DNA of 64,000 bases from Actinomadura sp. J1-007. Lineage in GTDB: Bacteria; Actinomycetota; Actinomycetes; Streptosporangiales; Streptosporangiaceae. The stretch covers positions 1 to 64,000 of the forward strand of contig NZ_WING01000003.1 of the NCBI RefSeq assembly GCF_009793335.1, in the 5' to 3' direction. Within the stretch, counting starts at the first letter, position 1. Each line of letters begins with the position of its first letter. This document shows positions 31,413 to 41,267 of the stretch, one piece after another. The notes beneath the pieces were generated by a model. The model was given only the letters and a program-made list of their open reading frames with translations, did no database searches and was not told the origin of the DNA. Made by a program: the position numbers and the translations under genes.

Positions 31413-32957
31413 ATGCCGCCGACCCGCTCGTCCTGGCCGTGGTGGCCCCTGGTGGCGATCTGCCTCGGCACGTTCATGCTGCTGGTCGACGTGACGATCG
31501 TGAACGTCGCGCTGCCCGACATCGCGACGTCGCTGCACTCGTCGTTCGCCGGCCTGCAATGGGTCATCGACGGCTACGCGCTCGCGCTGGCCGCGCTGCT
31601 GATGCTCACCGGCTCGCTGGCCGACCGCTTCGGACGCCGCCGGCTCTACCTGCTCGGGCTCGCGGTGTTCACCGCCGCGTCCCTGGCCTGCGGCCTGTCG
31701 CCCAACGCCGGCGCCCTCGTCGCCGCGCGCGCCGTCCAGGGCGCCGGCGGCGCGGCCATGTTCGCCACCACCGCCGCCCTGATCGCCACCGTCTACCACG
31801 GCCGCCGCCGCGGCATCGCCTTCGGCGTGTGGGGCGCGGTCAACGGCCTCGCCGCCGCGTCCGGCCCCCTGCTCGGCGGGCTCCTCACCGAGGGGTTCGG
31901 CTGGCCCGCGATCTTCCTGGTCAACGTCCCCGTCGCCGTCGCGGCCGTGGCCCTCACCCGCGCCGTGGTCACCGAGTCCGCCGACCCCGCCGCCGGTCCC
32001 GTCGACCTGGCGGGCGCGCTGACGTTCACGGTCGCCGCGTCCGCCCTGGTCTACGGGCTGATCTCCGGCGGCGAGCACGGCTGGAGCGCCCCGCGGACCC
32101 TCGCCGCGCTGATCGGCGGGGCCTGCGCGCTCGGCGTCTTCCTCGCCGTCGAACGCGCCCGGACCGCCCCGATGCTGGACCTGCGCCTGTTCCGCCGGGG
32201 ATCGTTCACGGCGCTGATGACCGCCGCGGCGGTGCTGAGCGGCGGGGCGTTCGCGCACCTGGCGTTCACCTCGATCTGGCTCCAGTCCGTGCTCGGGCTC
32301 GGCGCGATCGAGGCGGGCCTGGTCACGGTCCCGATGTCCCTCTCGGCCTTCGCGGTGTCCCTCGCCGCCGGGCGGTGGCTCCACCGCGCCTCCCCCGCCT
32401 ACCCGATCGGCGGCGGGCTCGCCCTCATCGGCGCCGGCGCGCTCCTGATGACCCTCGTCGGGCCCGGCTCCGGGCCGTGGACGCTCCTCGCCGGCATGGT
32501 CACCACCGGGCTCGGCGTCGGGGCCGCCACCCCCGTCCTGGTCTCGGCGGCCCTCGCCGCCGTGCCCGCCCGCCGCGCCGGGATGGCCGGGGCCGCGGTC
32601 AACACGTTCCGCCAGCTCGGCCTCGCCGTCGGCCTCGCCGCGTTCGGCACCCTGTTCACCGCGCGGCTCTCGGCCGCCGCCTCCGCCGCCGGACTCCCGG
32701 ACGGCACCGCGGCCGCCCTCGCCGGCGGCCGGGCCGCGGAGATCACCGCCCGCCGCCCCGAGCTGTCCGCGCTCGTCCGCGAAGCCTTCGCCTCCGGCCT
32801 CGACCGCGTCTTCACCGCCGCCGGCCTCACGGCCCTCGCCGCCGCGGCCCTGGTCCTCCTCCTCGTCCGCCCCGCCAGGACCGAGCCCGCCGAGCCGCCC
32901 GGGAACGACGCGCGCGAGGACCTCGCCGCCGCCCACGGCGCGGGAGACCGCCGGTGA
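31413..32957 (+). CDS. DHA2-family MFS efflux transporter
   Basis: A 514-residue, 14-TM antiporter starting MPPTRSSWPWWPLVAICLGT. Motif D1-like LLVDVTIVNVALPDI, motif A GSLADRFGRRRLYLLG and motif C-like GVWGAVNGLAAASGPLLGG are clear, as in EmrB/QacA proteins. It should exchange protons for hydrophobic cations or antibiotics. ATG 31413 follows GGAAGGAG at 31399-31406. Divergent from the double-length AsnC regulator. The charged C-terminal tail ends nine bases before the stop of the convergent ECF42 gene. Confidence 0.92.
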   Translation: MPPTRSSWPWWPLVAICLGTFMLLVDVTIVNVALPDIATSLHSSFAGLQWVIDGYALALAALLMLTGSLADRFGRRRLYLLGLAVFTAASLACGLSPNAGALVAARAVQGAGGAAMFATTAALIATVYHGRRRGIAFGVWGAVNGLAAASGPLLGGLLTEGFGWPAIFLVNVPVAVAAVALTRAVVTESADPAAGPVDLAGALTFTVAASALVYGLISGGEHGWSAPRTLAALIGGACALGVFLAVERARTAPMLDLRLFRRGSFTALMTAAAVLSGGAFAHLAFTSIWLQSVLGLGAIEAGLVTVPMSLSAFAVSLAAGRWLHRASPAYPIGGGLALIGAGALLMTLVGPGSGPWTLLAGMVTTGLGVGAATPVLVSAALAAVPARRAGMAGAAVNTFRQLGLAVGLAAFGTLFTARLSAAASAAGLPDGTAAALAGGRAAEITARRPELSALVREAFASGLDRVFTAAGLTALAAAALVLLLVRPARTEPAEPPGNDAREDLAAAHGAGDRR

Positions 32958-32965
32958 CGGGCCTC

Positions 32966-34252
32966 TCAGCCCAGGTCGGCGAGTTTGCGCTCCAGCACCG
33001 CACGCTCAGGCTCGTTGCCGCACAGCCGTACGGCGCGCTCCAGCTCGGAGCGCGCCTCCCCGGCACGGCCCAGGCGGATGAGCAGCTCCCCGCGGACGCT
33101 CGGCAGCAGGTGCGAACCCGGCAGCGCCCCGGCGGCCGCGAGCCCGTCCACGATCGGCAGCGCCGCGGCCGGCCCCCGCGCCATGGACACCGCCACCGCC
33201 CGGTTCAGATCGACCACCGGCGACGGCGCGAGCCGGCCGAGCGCCTCGTAGACGAGCACGACGCGCTCCCAGTCCGTCGCCTCGACCGACGGGGCGACGG
33301 CATGGCATTCGGCGATCGCCGCCTGGAGGCCGTACGCGCCCAGGCCCCGGCCCGCCCGCTCCGCGCGCGCCAGGGCCGCCCGGCCGCGGCGGATCGCGGC
33401 GCGGTCCCAGCGGCGGCGGTCCTGGTGCTCCAGCAGCACCGGCCGCCCGTCCGGCCCGGTACGGGCCGGGAACCGCGCCGCGGTCAGCTCCAGCAGCGCC
33501 AGCAGGCCGTGCACCTCGGGCTCGTCCGGCATCAGCCGGCTCAGCACCCGCGCGAGGCGCTGCGCCTCGCCCGCCAGGTCGAACCGGATCAGGTCGCCGC
33601 CCGAGCTCGCCGACGAACCCTCGGTGAAGACGAGGTAGACCACGTTGAGGACGGAGCCGAGCCGTCCGGCCCGTTCCCGCGCCGGAGGGACCTCGAACGG
33701 CACCCGGGCCGCGCCGAGCGTCCTCTTCGCCCGCGTGATCCGCGCCTGCACGGTCGCGGTCGGCACCAGGAACGCCCTGGCGATCTCGTCGCTCGTCAGG
33801 CCGCCGACCACCCTCAGCGTCAGCGCCACCCGCGCCTCCCGCGACAGCACCGGATGGCAGGAGACGAACATCAGCGCCAGCACGTCGTCGTCGATCCGGT
33901 CCGGGTCCCACGGAACGTCCGGGGCGTCCCGGACCGGATCGGCGGGCGCGCCGCCCGAGGCGGCGCCGCCCTCCCCCAGCCCGCGGGCGAGGGCGGCGTA
34001 CCGCTCGTCAAGGGCCGACCGCCTGCGGAACGCGTCGATCGCCCGCCGCCGCCCGGCGGTGAGCAGCCACCCCGCGGGACTGCGCGGCACGCCGTCGCGC
34101 GGCCAGGACACCAGCGCCTCGGCCAGCGCCTCCTGCGCGAGGTCCTCGGCCAGCGCGAAGTCGCCGGTGTACCGCGCGAGCGCGCCGACGATCCGCGCCG
34201 ACTCGATCCGCCAGACCGCGGCGACGGCCTCACGGCCCGTGCGGCCGGCCAT
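32966..34252 (-). CDS. ECF42-type RNA polymerase sigma factor
   Basis: A 428-residue sigma factor, much longer than ordinary ECFs because of a large C-terminal TPR-like domain (LARAERAGRGLGAYGLQAAI, RLAPSPVVDLNRAVAVSMAR). Region 2 is EDLAQEALAEALVSWPRDGV and region 4 LTLRVVGGLTSDEIARAFLV. This is the ECF42 group, which has no anti-sigma and is regulated through its C-terminal domain and a linked DGPF protein. That partner, the DGPF/YCII protein, is 12 bases upstream on the same strand, the standard pair. Confidence 0.92.
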   Translation of the reverse strand: MAGRTGREAVAAVWRIESARIVGALARYTGDFALAEDLAQEALAEALVSWPRDGVPRSPAGWLLTAGRRRAIDAFRRRSALDERYAALARGLGEGGAASGGAPADPVRDAPDVPWDPDRIDDDVLALMFVSCHPVLSREARVALTLRVVGGLTSDEIARAFLVPTATVQARITRAKRTLGAARVPFEVPPARERAGRLGSVLNVVYLVFTEGSSASSGGDLIRFDLAGEAQRLARVLSRLMPDEPEVHGLLALLELTAARFPARTGPDGRPVLLEHQDRRRWDRAAIRRGRAALARAERAGRGLGAYGLQAAIAECHAVAPSVEATDWERVVLVYEALGRLAPSPVVDLNRAVAVSMARGPAAALPIVDGLAAAGALPGSHLLPSVRGELLIRLGRAGEARSELERAVRLCGNEPERAVLERKLADLG

Positions 34253-34264
34253 CCCCCGCCCCGC

Positions 34265-34684
34265 TCAGAGCTGGCCGGTCGCCTCGCGCCACGCCCGCTC
34301 CTTCCGGATCCACTCGTTGTCCTGCGGGAACTCGTCGATCGTGGTGACCCTGCGGATCTCGGTCTTCAGCCCGGGCCCCGTCATCGGCGACCGCTTGGCC
34401 CACTCGACGGCCTCCTCCTTCGAGGCCACGTTGAGGATGTAGAACCCGCCGAACAGCTCCTTGGTCTCGCCGTACGGCCCGTCGGTGACCACGGGCGGCT
34501 CGGCGGAGTAGTCGACGACCACGCCCTCGGCGGCGTCGGCCAGCCCCTCCGCGGCGACCAGCACTCCGGCCCGGATCATCTCGTCGTTGTACCGGCCGAC
34601 GGTCTCCAGCATCGCGCCGAAGTCGACGTCCGCCATCCCGGCGTACGCCTCCTCGGTGGCCCGCATGATCAGCATGTACTTCAC
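34265..34684 (-). CDS. YCII/DGPF-domain protein
   Basis: A 139-residue protein, MKYMLIMRATEEAYAGMAD at the start and the signature DGPYGETKELFGGFYIL in the middle (the DGPF motif with Tyr in place of Phe). YCII-related folds are ferredoxin-like; DGPF proteins accompany ECF42 sigma factors and are their usual targets, function otherwise unknown. First gene of the operon with the sigma factor at 32966-34252; GGGAGACGC before ATG 34684 is a weak Shine-Dalgarno. Confidence 0.9.
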   Translation of the reverse strand: MKYMLIMRATEEAYAGMADVDFGAMLETVGRYNDEMIRAGVLVAAEGLADAAEGVVVDYSAEPPVVTDGPYGETKELFGGFYILNVASKEEAVEWAKRSPMTGPGLKTEIRRVTTIDEFPQDNEWIRKERAWREATGQL

Positions 34685-34849
34685 GGTCGCGTCTCCCTGG
34701 CTCGTCCGGGCCCTCCCTCAGGACCCTCTCACCCCTAGGTCGAGCGGGAACGCCCCGGATCGACACGACCGCCGACCTTTCTCCGAGAACTCCGAGAACT
34801 CCGCGCCGACGGCCGTCCGCCCGCTACCGCGCCCCGGTGTCCGCTCCAG

Positions 34850-34947
34850 CGGAGAACCTGCGCCACTACGAAACGAGGTCCGGCGTCGGGGCGGCCGTGA
34901 ACGACTCGCCGCACAACGGGGTCCGCCCCAATACCGCATGATCCGCC
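34850..34947 (+). pseudogene. Rearranged relic of the small hypothetical gene found at 40489-40689
   Basis: In plus orientation the bases encode NLRHYETRSGVGAAVNDSPH, close to NVRHYEMRPGAGSVVYDSSY of the intact protein. Directly after it, in the opposite orientation, 34923-34947 encodes RIMRYWGG, identical in DNA to the intact copy. The two pieces of one gene thus lie head to head, showing an inversion or recombination event. Confidence 0.65.
34923..34947 (+). repeat. 25-bp direct repeat, left copy
   Basis: The 25 bases starting CCGCCCCAATACCGCATGAT recur exactly, in the same orientation, at 40598-40622. The pair brackets the lower-GC subtilase island of about 5.6 kb. Coding sense in the right copy is RIMRYWGG of the small gene. 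Confidence 0.85.
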
Positions 34948-35224
34948 AAAGAGCGGTGGTCCTTAGGCGGTCCTGACGTCGGCGCTCAGGAGTGCGATGC
35001 GGCCTGCGCTGCTGGGGCATTGTGACCAGCCCACCGCTTCATTAAGCCGGACACCGCACCTCACCGGGAATATCGGCGGCGCCTGCGCCCCGCTGGTAGT
35101 GCGGAAGCCGATCAGCTCGAAGAACATTGACGGGGCATACACAGAAAGTCACTGTATCGTGACAATAAGTATTGCTGGATGATAACCAGTTTTTGACTGA
35201 GCTGTATCCAAAAACGTTGCCGTG

Positions 35225-35254
35225 TTGACAAACACCTCGACCCTTTTTGTAGGT
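35225..35254 (+). promoter_or_regulatory. Probable promoter of the subtilase gene
   Basis: TTGACA at 35225-35230 is a perfect -35 hexamer; TAGGTC about 19 bases downstream (35250-35255) is the best -10. It lies about 130 bases before the start codon in an AT-rich leader. Confidence 0.45.
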
Positions 35255-35383
35255 CATCGACCGATTGTGGCCAGACGGCTTGTGGGTTGATCTCCAGGAC
35301 CCCCAAATGGCGATGTCGGCCTGGTTTATCGGAACCGCCAAGGGCCGTGGATTTGCGCGGCCCCCTCGTCCAGCGGAGTAGTG

Positions 35384-38300
35384 GTGAACCCTCGACCATC
35401 GAAGCGCGCGTTCGCTCTCCTGTCCGGTTGCCTCGTCATGCTCTCGGCCGCACTGGCGACGCCGGTGGCCGCCGAGCCGCCCAGCGCACCATCTGCCTCC
35501 CCGCACACCCCCTCCCCGCGGCGGCCCGTCGCGCTGATCACTGGCGACACAGTCCTGTACGACGCAGCCTCCGGTGACGTCGTCATCAACGATCCGCGGC
35601 CCGGTATCAGCTATCGGATGACGATCGACGGCGCCAAACGTTATGTCGTCCCCAGTGACGCCCAGCCATTGGTCGCCGCCAAACTCGCTGACCGAGAACT
35701 GTTCAATGTCACCCGGCTGGCTCGTGAAGGGCTGGCGGACTCCGGCAAGCCACTGCCGGTTATCATTGACTATCGCGATCGCCGGAAAGGCAAGAAGCGT
35801 CTATCGGAGTCAACGCTTCGTCGGCACGCGAAAGCGATTCCCGGCGGCAAGACACGGCGGGCGATCGAAGGCACAGATTTGGTGTCCTTCGCCGTGGACC
35901 GGAAGAAGCGCGGAACCGCCTGGTCTGCGCTTACCAACGCCGAGGTCGCGCGCAATGGAACGAAGCCGGCGCTTCGTGGGGAAGCACGGCGACTTCTACT
36001 CGATGCCACTGTGCACGCCACCCTGGACCAAAGCGTCCCCCGGATAGGATCGCCCAAGGCTTGGGAGGCCGGTTTCAAGGGCCAGGGCGTCAAGGTGGCC
36101 GTTCTTGACACCGGCCTCGATCCCGGCCTTGACTTCGGGAACTCGGTGGTCGGCGGCAAGAGTTTCGTCCCCGGCGACACCAGTCCGCTTACGGACGGGC
36201 ATGGGCACGGTACGCATGTGGCCTCCATCATCGGTGGCCGGGGGCTGGCGGGCACGCCGACGCGCAGGGGCGTCGCCCCGGAGGCCGACCTGCTCATCGG
36301 GAAGGTCTTCGACAGCCAGGGCAGTGGTCCGACGTCCGACATCATCGCCGGTATGCGATGGGCCGCCGAGGAGAAGCACGCCGACATCGTCAACATGAGC
36401 CTGGGCGGGGCCGTCGAAGACGAGAGCAGTGATGTCATGGCCCAGGCCGTGGAAGACCTGTCGGAGTCCACTGGCGCACTGTTCGTCGTCGCCGCCGGGA
36501 ACTCAGGGCCGCGCGCGCAGACGATCGAATCACCGGGCATCGCCCCCTCGGCTCTGACCGTCGGCGCGGTCACCAAGTCCGACCAAGGCTGGGGTTACTC
36601 GTCGGTGGGGCCGCGTAAGAGCGACGGCGGCGTCAAGCCAGAGATCTCCGCTCCCGGTGTCGACATCGTCGCCGCCCGCGCGGAGGGCACGTCGATGGGC
36701 AACCCGGTCGACGCCAACTACACCTCCGCCTCGGGAACCTCGATGGCCACTCCGCACGTCGCCGGATCCGCCGCCCTTCTCAAGCAGCAGCACCCCGACT
36801 GGAACGGAACGCGCATCAAAGCGGCACTCGTCGGGTCGGCCAAGGACATCGGCCTCACGGCCTATCAGTCCGGCGCAGGGCGCGTCCAGGTCGACAAGGC
36901 CGTCACACAGACCGTCCTCGCGGAACCGGACACGCTGAACCTCGGTAAATCGACCAGCGAGCAGCCCCGCCAGTTCAGCAGGACCGTGACCTACAGGAAC
37001 ACCGGCAATGCTCCAGTGACACTCACGCTCAGCGCCTCGGCCAGGAACGCCAAAGGCGTCGTGCTCGACATCCAACTCAGCGCCTCGACGCTGACGGTCC
37101 CCGCCGAGGGGACCGGCCAGGTGCAACTCACGGCATCGACTCCTACCGGCGCCTTCGGCCGCTACCAGGGCAAGCTCATCGCCAGAACGGGCGAGCAGAC
37201 CGTGACCACGGCACTCGGCCTAGAAATGGTCAAGCCCACCCGGAAGGTGACCTTCAGGGCGATCGACCGCGACGGCACCGCGCTCGGCGGTCAGGCCCTC
37301 ACCGTCTTCCCGCTGGACGATCCCGACCGGGAATCGGCGGAGTATGTTTTGAACGGCAACGGTGCGCTGTATCTGCCGGAAGGACGGTACGCCTTCGGGC
37401 TCAACGGGCGGCTCGGTGCCACGGGAGCCACCGGCGCGGGCGATATGTATGCCATCCATCCGGAGATGCGCATCGTTAGCGACGTGACGGTCGATTTCGA
37501 CGCCCGAAAGACCACACCCATCCGTGTGAACACCGCGAACCCGAGCCTCATGGCGAAATCGGGTCTCAGTTGGCTGCGCACCTCTGACGACCACGCGCCG
37601 ATGGGCGTCAGCACGTTGAATGCCGCCGAACAGGTGTACGTTCTGCCGACCTCCACACCGCTGACTACCGGCACCTTCAGCTTCGGGTACTACGGCCAGT
37701 GGCTCAAGCCCCAGGTCACACTGGATTACGGCAACCTCAGACAGCACGCCACCTACCTTGCCTTCGACCGTGAGTTCGCGACACGCTTGGAGCCCAAGCT
37801 GGAGATGTTCGCGGCAGGCCAGTACCAGGCCGGCCTGGTCTACGCAGGTGACGGCGGTCCCGGGCAACTGCCCGCCCAGGGCGGCGGAAGAGTCGCGCTC
37901 ATCCAGCGCCCCGCAACGGGAGAGGCCGGGACCACCCTCGCCCGGCGATTGAAGGACGCAGGCTACGCCGGGCCCTCGTCCTCGATGCACGCGACGGGTA
38001 CGACAGCCGCACCGAGCTTGCCGCCGGCGGAGAGATCCTGCCGGTCGCCACGCTGTCCCGAGCGGACGGCCTCGCACTGCTGCGGGCCACCGGGCTTCAG
38101 GTCGGGCAGTCGGCCGAGATCCGGCTGACCAGCTCTCCCAAGCTCGACGAGGTGTGGAACGTCGCCAAGTTCTGGCGCGGCCAGATCCCGAGCGATCCCC
38201 AGATCACCATGACCGCCTCCAACACCGCCGTGCGCAACGTCGTCCTGCCTGCGACCAAGGCTTCACGGCACTTCGAGACCAATGTTCCAAGCCCCACCGA

Positions 38301-40316
38301 CATGCGGCACAGCATCCAGGTGTCGGGATACGGATACTGGGGCCGATCACCAGACGAGAGTATTATCCGGTCGATTCCGGTCTGCGCTGGCAACGCGCCG
38401 TGATGCCCTACGACGACACCCAGGCGTACTGGGCATGGACGCGCTGGGACAGCTTCGCGGAAGGCTCCTCGCGCACCGAGACCCGGGGCGCCGCGCCGAT
38501 GCGGCCCGGGCAGTACGCACGGTCGAATCGACCGAGGGAAGGCTTCGGCGCTCGTCCCACACCCCTTTTCTTGGGTCGGCAAGGCAACACCCTCTACTCG
38601 GCGCCGGTGATCCTTGGCGGGGAGGGCCACAGTGAGATGGGCGGCCCCGCCCTCTCCGACAACGGGACTATGGCTCCGGGCACCTCCCTGACCGCGACGC
38701 TCAGTCGTGGCGGGACCGCGGTGCAGCCCCGCGTCGACCCGGAGACGAAACTGCCGTTGTACGACGTGCCGTCCGATGACTCGACATACCAGTACCGGCT
38801 GGTCTACAAGTCGCCGCTCCCTCGGTTCACCGACTACGAAGTGGACACCACCTGGGAGTTCACTTCGAAAGCCCCCGGCGGTGACGCGGCTCCGTCCGGG
38901 TATGCCTGCGGAGACGCCGGCAGTCCGAACACCGAGGGCTGCGCCGCCACGCCCCTGCTGCTCCTGGATTACTCGCTGCCGCACGACATCGGCTATACGA
39001 TCCCTGCCAACACCATCACGTCACTTCATGTGAACGGCTACCACCAGCCGGGCGCAGCCCAGTCAGGACTGACCGGGGTGCAGACCTCGGCGTCCTACGA
39101 CGGCGGCGAGACGTGGCAGCCGGTGTCCACCACCCGCAGCTCGGGCGATGACTTCGTCGCCGCCCTTAGCACCCCCAACCAGCCCGGCGTCAAGGTCACT
39201 CTGCGCTTCACGGCTCAGGACTCGGTCGGCAAAGCCGTCAGCCAGACGTTCAAGAACGTCGTCACACTGCGTGAAAGCCACGGGATCGCCGCGGGCAGCA
39301 ACCACACCGTCGCCGTCAAGAACGACGGCACGCTATGGGCTTGGGGCGCCAACTCCACCGGTCAGCTCGGCAACGCGAGCACGGTCAGCAGCAGCACCCC
39401 CGTGCGGGTCAACGGGCTGACCGGGGTCGCCAGGACGTCCGGCAGCATCGCGGCCGGAGACCATCACTCCCTGGCGGTGAAGTCCGATGGAACGGTATGG
39501 GCGTGGGGTGCCAACAACCAGGGACAGCTCGGTGACGGGACCACGACCACAAGGGCGAGCCCCATTCGAGTCAGCGGCCTCGACCAGGTGACTGCGGTCG
39601 CGACCCGGCGCGACCTGTCACTGGCCCTCAAAGGCGACGGGACCGTATGGAGCTGGGGCAATGGCACATCCGTCGCCAGCAAGGTCAGCGGCCTCAGCGA
39701 CATCAAGAGCCTGGCCGCAGGGTTCAACCACTCTTTGGCGGTCAAGTCGGATGGCACAGTCTGGGCTTGGGGCTTGAACCAGAACGGGCAGCTCGGCGAC
39801 GGCACCACCACCGCGAGGAGCGCACCCGTCCAGGTGAGCGGGCTATCAGGCGTCTCCACGCGTCCGGATGCAGTCGCCGCCGGAGTGACTCACTCGCTCG
39901 CCGTGAAAACCGATGGCAGTGTGTGGGCTTGGGGTGGCAACTCCAATGGCCAGCTCGGCGACGGCACCACCATCCAGCACAACACTCCCATCCGGGTAAG
40001 CGAGCTGACCGGGGTGGGCAGCGTGGGGGCCGGAATCTGGCACAGTCTGGCCCTCCGTCCCGGCAGCGGCATCTACGCGTGGGGACGGAATGACGCCGGC
40101 CAGCTCGGTAGCGGTTCCACAGAAGGGAACTCCGCGACTCCTGTCGAAATACCCGGGCTCACCGCTGGAACAGGCATCACCGGCGGCACCGGACACTCGG
40201 CCTGCATCCGGCCAGACGGATCGGTGTGGACGTGGGGCTCTAACAACAGCGGCCAACTCGGTGTTGGAGGCATTACCGACACCAACAAGCCCGTCCAGGT
40301 CAACGGCCTCCCGTAA
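35384..40316 (+). CDS. Secreted subtilisin-family (S8) protease fused to a seven-repeat RCC1 beta-propeller, two frameshifts
   Basis: About 1,640 residues. Signal peptide (FALLSGCLVMLSAALATPVA, cleaved near AVA-EPP), propeptide, then the S8 domain with Asp243 (VAVLDTGLD), His276 (DGHGHGTHVAS), Asn374 (AAGNSG) and Ser454 (GTSMATPHVAG), numbered from GTG 35381. Beta-sandwich domains follow, then seven RCC1 repeats at 39280-40316 of the type HSLAVKSDGTVWAWG...GQLGDGTT; the third is degenerate. Frames slip near 37970 and 38340, each one G short. GTG 35381 or 35384 follows GCGGAG. Extracellular proteolysis is the expected role; RCC1 propellers bind proteins. GC content and codon choice are visibly less extreme than in neighbours, suggesting transfer. 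Confidence 0.88.
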
Positions 40317-40319
40317 GCG

Positions 40320-40354
40320 GTGCCCCGGGCGTTCCTCTGGAACGCCCGGGGCAC
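40320..40354 (+). terminator. Strong terminator hairpin of the subtilase gene
   Basis: GTGCCCCGGGCGTTCC pairs perfectly with the following complement over 16 bp around a TCT loop, starting three bases after the stop codon. No U-tract, as usual in actinomycetes. Confidence 0.85.
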
Positions 40355-40488
40355 GGCAGCACTTTGTTCGAGAACAACTCGCACACGGTTCCAGCAGCGG
40401 AGGTCCTGGTGCTCCAGCGGTACGCCACGGGCCCCGACCTTTTTCCTGAGGGCTGCACGCCGGTGGACTCCGCGACGGCGGCCGTTCG

Positions 40489-40689
40489 TTACTGCGCCCC
40501 AGCGTCCTCGACGATGCCCCAGCGCCCGACATCGTTGTACGACGAGTCGTACACGACCGAACCGGCGCCGGGCCTCATCTCGTAGTGCCGCACGTTCCCG
40601 CCCCAATACCGCATGATCCGCCCCAGCTCCTCGACGGCGTGGCCGTCGAAGGCCGTCTCACCCATGTCGACTTCAAGAAAGAACTTCAC
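40489..40689 (-). CDS. Small uncharacterised protein (66 residues)
   Basis: GTG 40689 lies six bases after AAAGGAG and opens MKFFLEVDMGETAFDGHAVE, followed by ELGRIMRYWGGNVRHYEMRP and ending GRWGIVEDAGAQ. No membrane segment or known motif; the acidic, Tyr/Trp-rich sequence looks like a compact soluble domain. I recognise no function. A broken copy lies at 34850-34947, the other side of the subtilase island, so the gene was involved in the rearrangement that placed the island here. Confidence 0.7.
   Translation of the reverse strand: MKFFLEVDMGETAFDGHAVEELGRIMRYWGGNVRHYEMRPGAGSVVYDSSYNDVGRWGIVEDAGAQ
40598..40622 (+). repeat. 25-bp direct repeat, right copy
   Basis: Exact match of 34923-34947, inside the small gene at 40489-40689. 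See the left copy for context. Confidence 0.85.
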
Positions 40690-40809
40690 CCACCGCTCCT
40701 TTCTGGACCGCTCTCCGCTAGGTTCAATCATCTCATTGAAGTGCTAATTGAACCTTTCGGCGGCAGATGTGGCGGTTGTGGGGAGGAAGAGCGAAAGAAA
40801 GCCTCAAAC

Positions 40810-41267
40810 TCAGGTCCTTCGACGGTCGGGCGGGCGGGGTTTCAGTTCGGGGGCGGGGGCGTCGGTGACGATCTGGGGCATGCGCTCGTCGTAGCCGGTC
40901 TCGGGGTTGACGATCCGTCCGGCGGCCCACCAGTTCTCGCTGTTCGTCTCGACCACGCACAGCAGGATGTCCTCCTCCAGCACGTCCGCGAGCAGCCGGA
41001 GGTTCTCGCGGACGGCCGCGAACAGGTCCGCCTTCACCCCGGGTTCGCGGTGGTTGAGGAACAACTGGATGGCCAGCGTGCGGTCGCCGCACTCGATCCC
41101 GAAGAACACGGGCTGCATCTGGCCGTTCTCGGGCTTGAGTTCGAGGATGAAGTGGAACTGGTCGCCCTCCGGATCTTCAGCACGTCCACCATGGACCGGT
41201 GGATGCCCAGCGAGACGTTCCGGCGGTGCTCGGGGGTCGTTCCCTCGCGCACGTAGACGTTGTCCCG
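40810..41267 (-). CDS. Tautomerase-family protein, 5' end missing, one frameshift
   Basis: The protein runs NVYVREGTTPEHRRNVSLGI, then HRSMVDVLK, then after a frame slip near 41170 GDQFHFILELKPENGQMQPV, FFGIECGDRTLAIQLFLNHR and ILLCVVETNSENWWAAGRIV. This is the trans-3-chloroacrylate-dehalogenase/4-OT-like tautomerase type with the FFGIE and ETNSENWW motifs. In relatives the chain starts Met-Pro, and Pro is the catalytic base; here the codons before Asn-Val are CGG GAC, so start and catalytic proline are absent. The same junction removes the start of the divergent LysR gene, showing a deletion at 41266. Confidence 0.7.

Larger units (their letters stand above)
34685..35383. other. Long intergenic region, relic sequence and change of base composition
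   Basis: No intact gene seen over about 700 bases. 34850-34947 holds a scrambled relic of the small gene intact at 40489-40689. From about 35040 the sequence becomes clearly AT-richer than its surroundings, marking the left edge of the subtilase island, and carries the promoter at 35225-35254. Confidence 0.7.

Noticed and set aside
40364-40585. Small plus-strand frame after the subtilase terminator (FENNSHTVPAAEVLVLQRYA)
   Set aside because: Half of it is antisense to the small gene at 40489-40689 and no Shine-Dalgarno precedes it; may be relic sequence.
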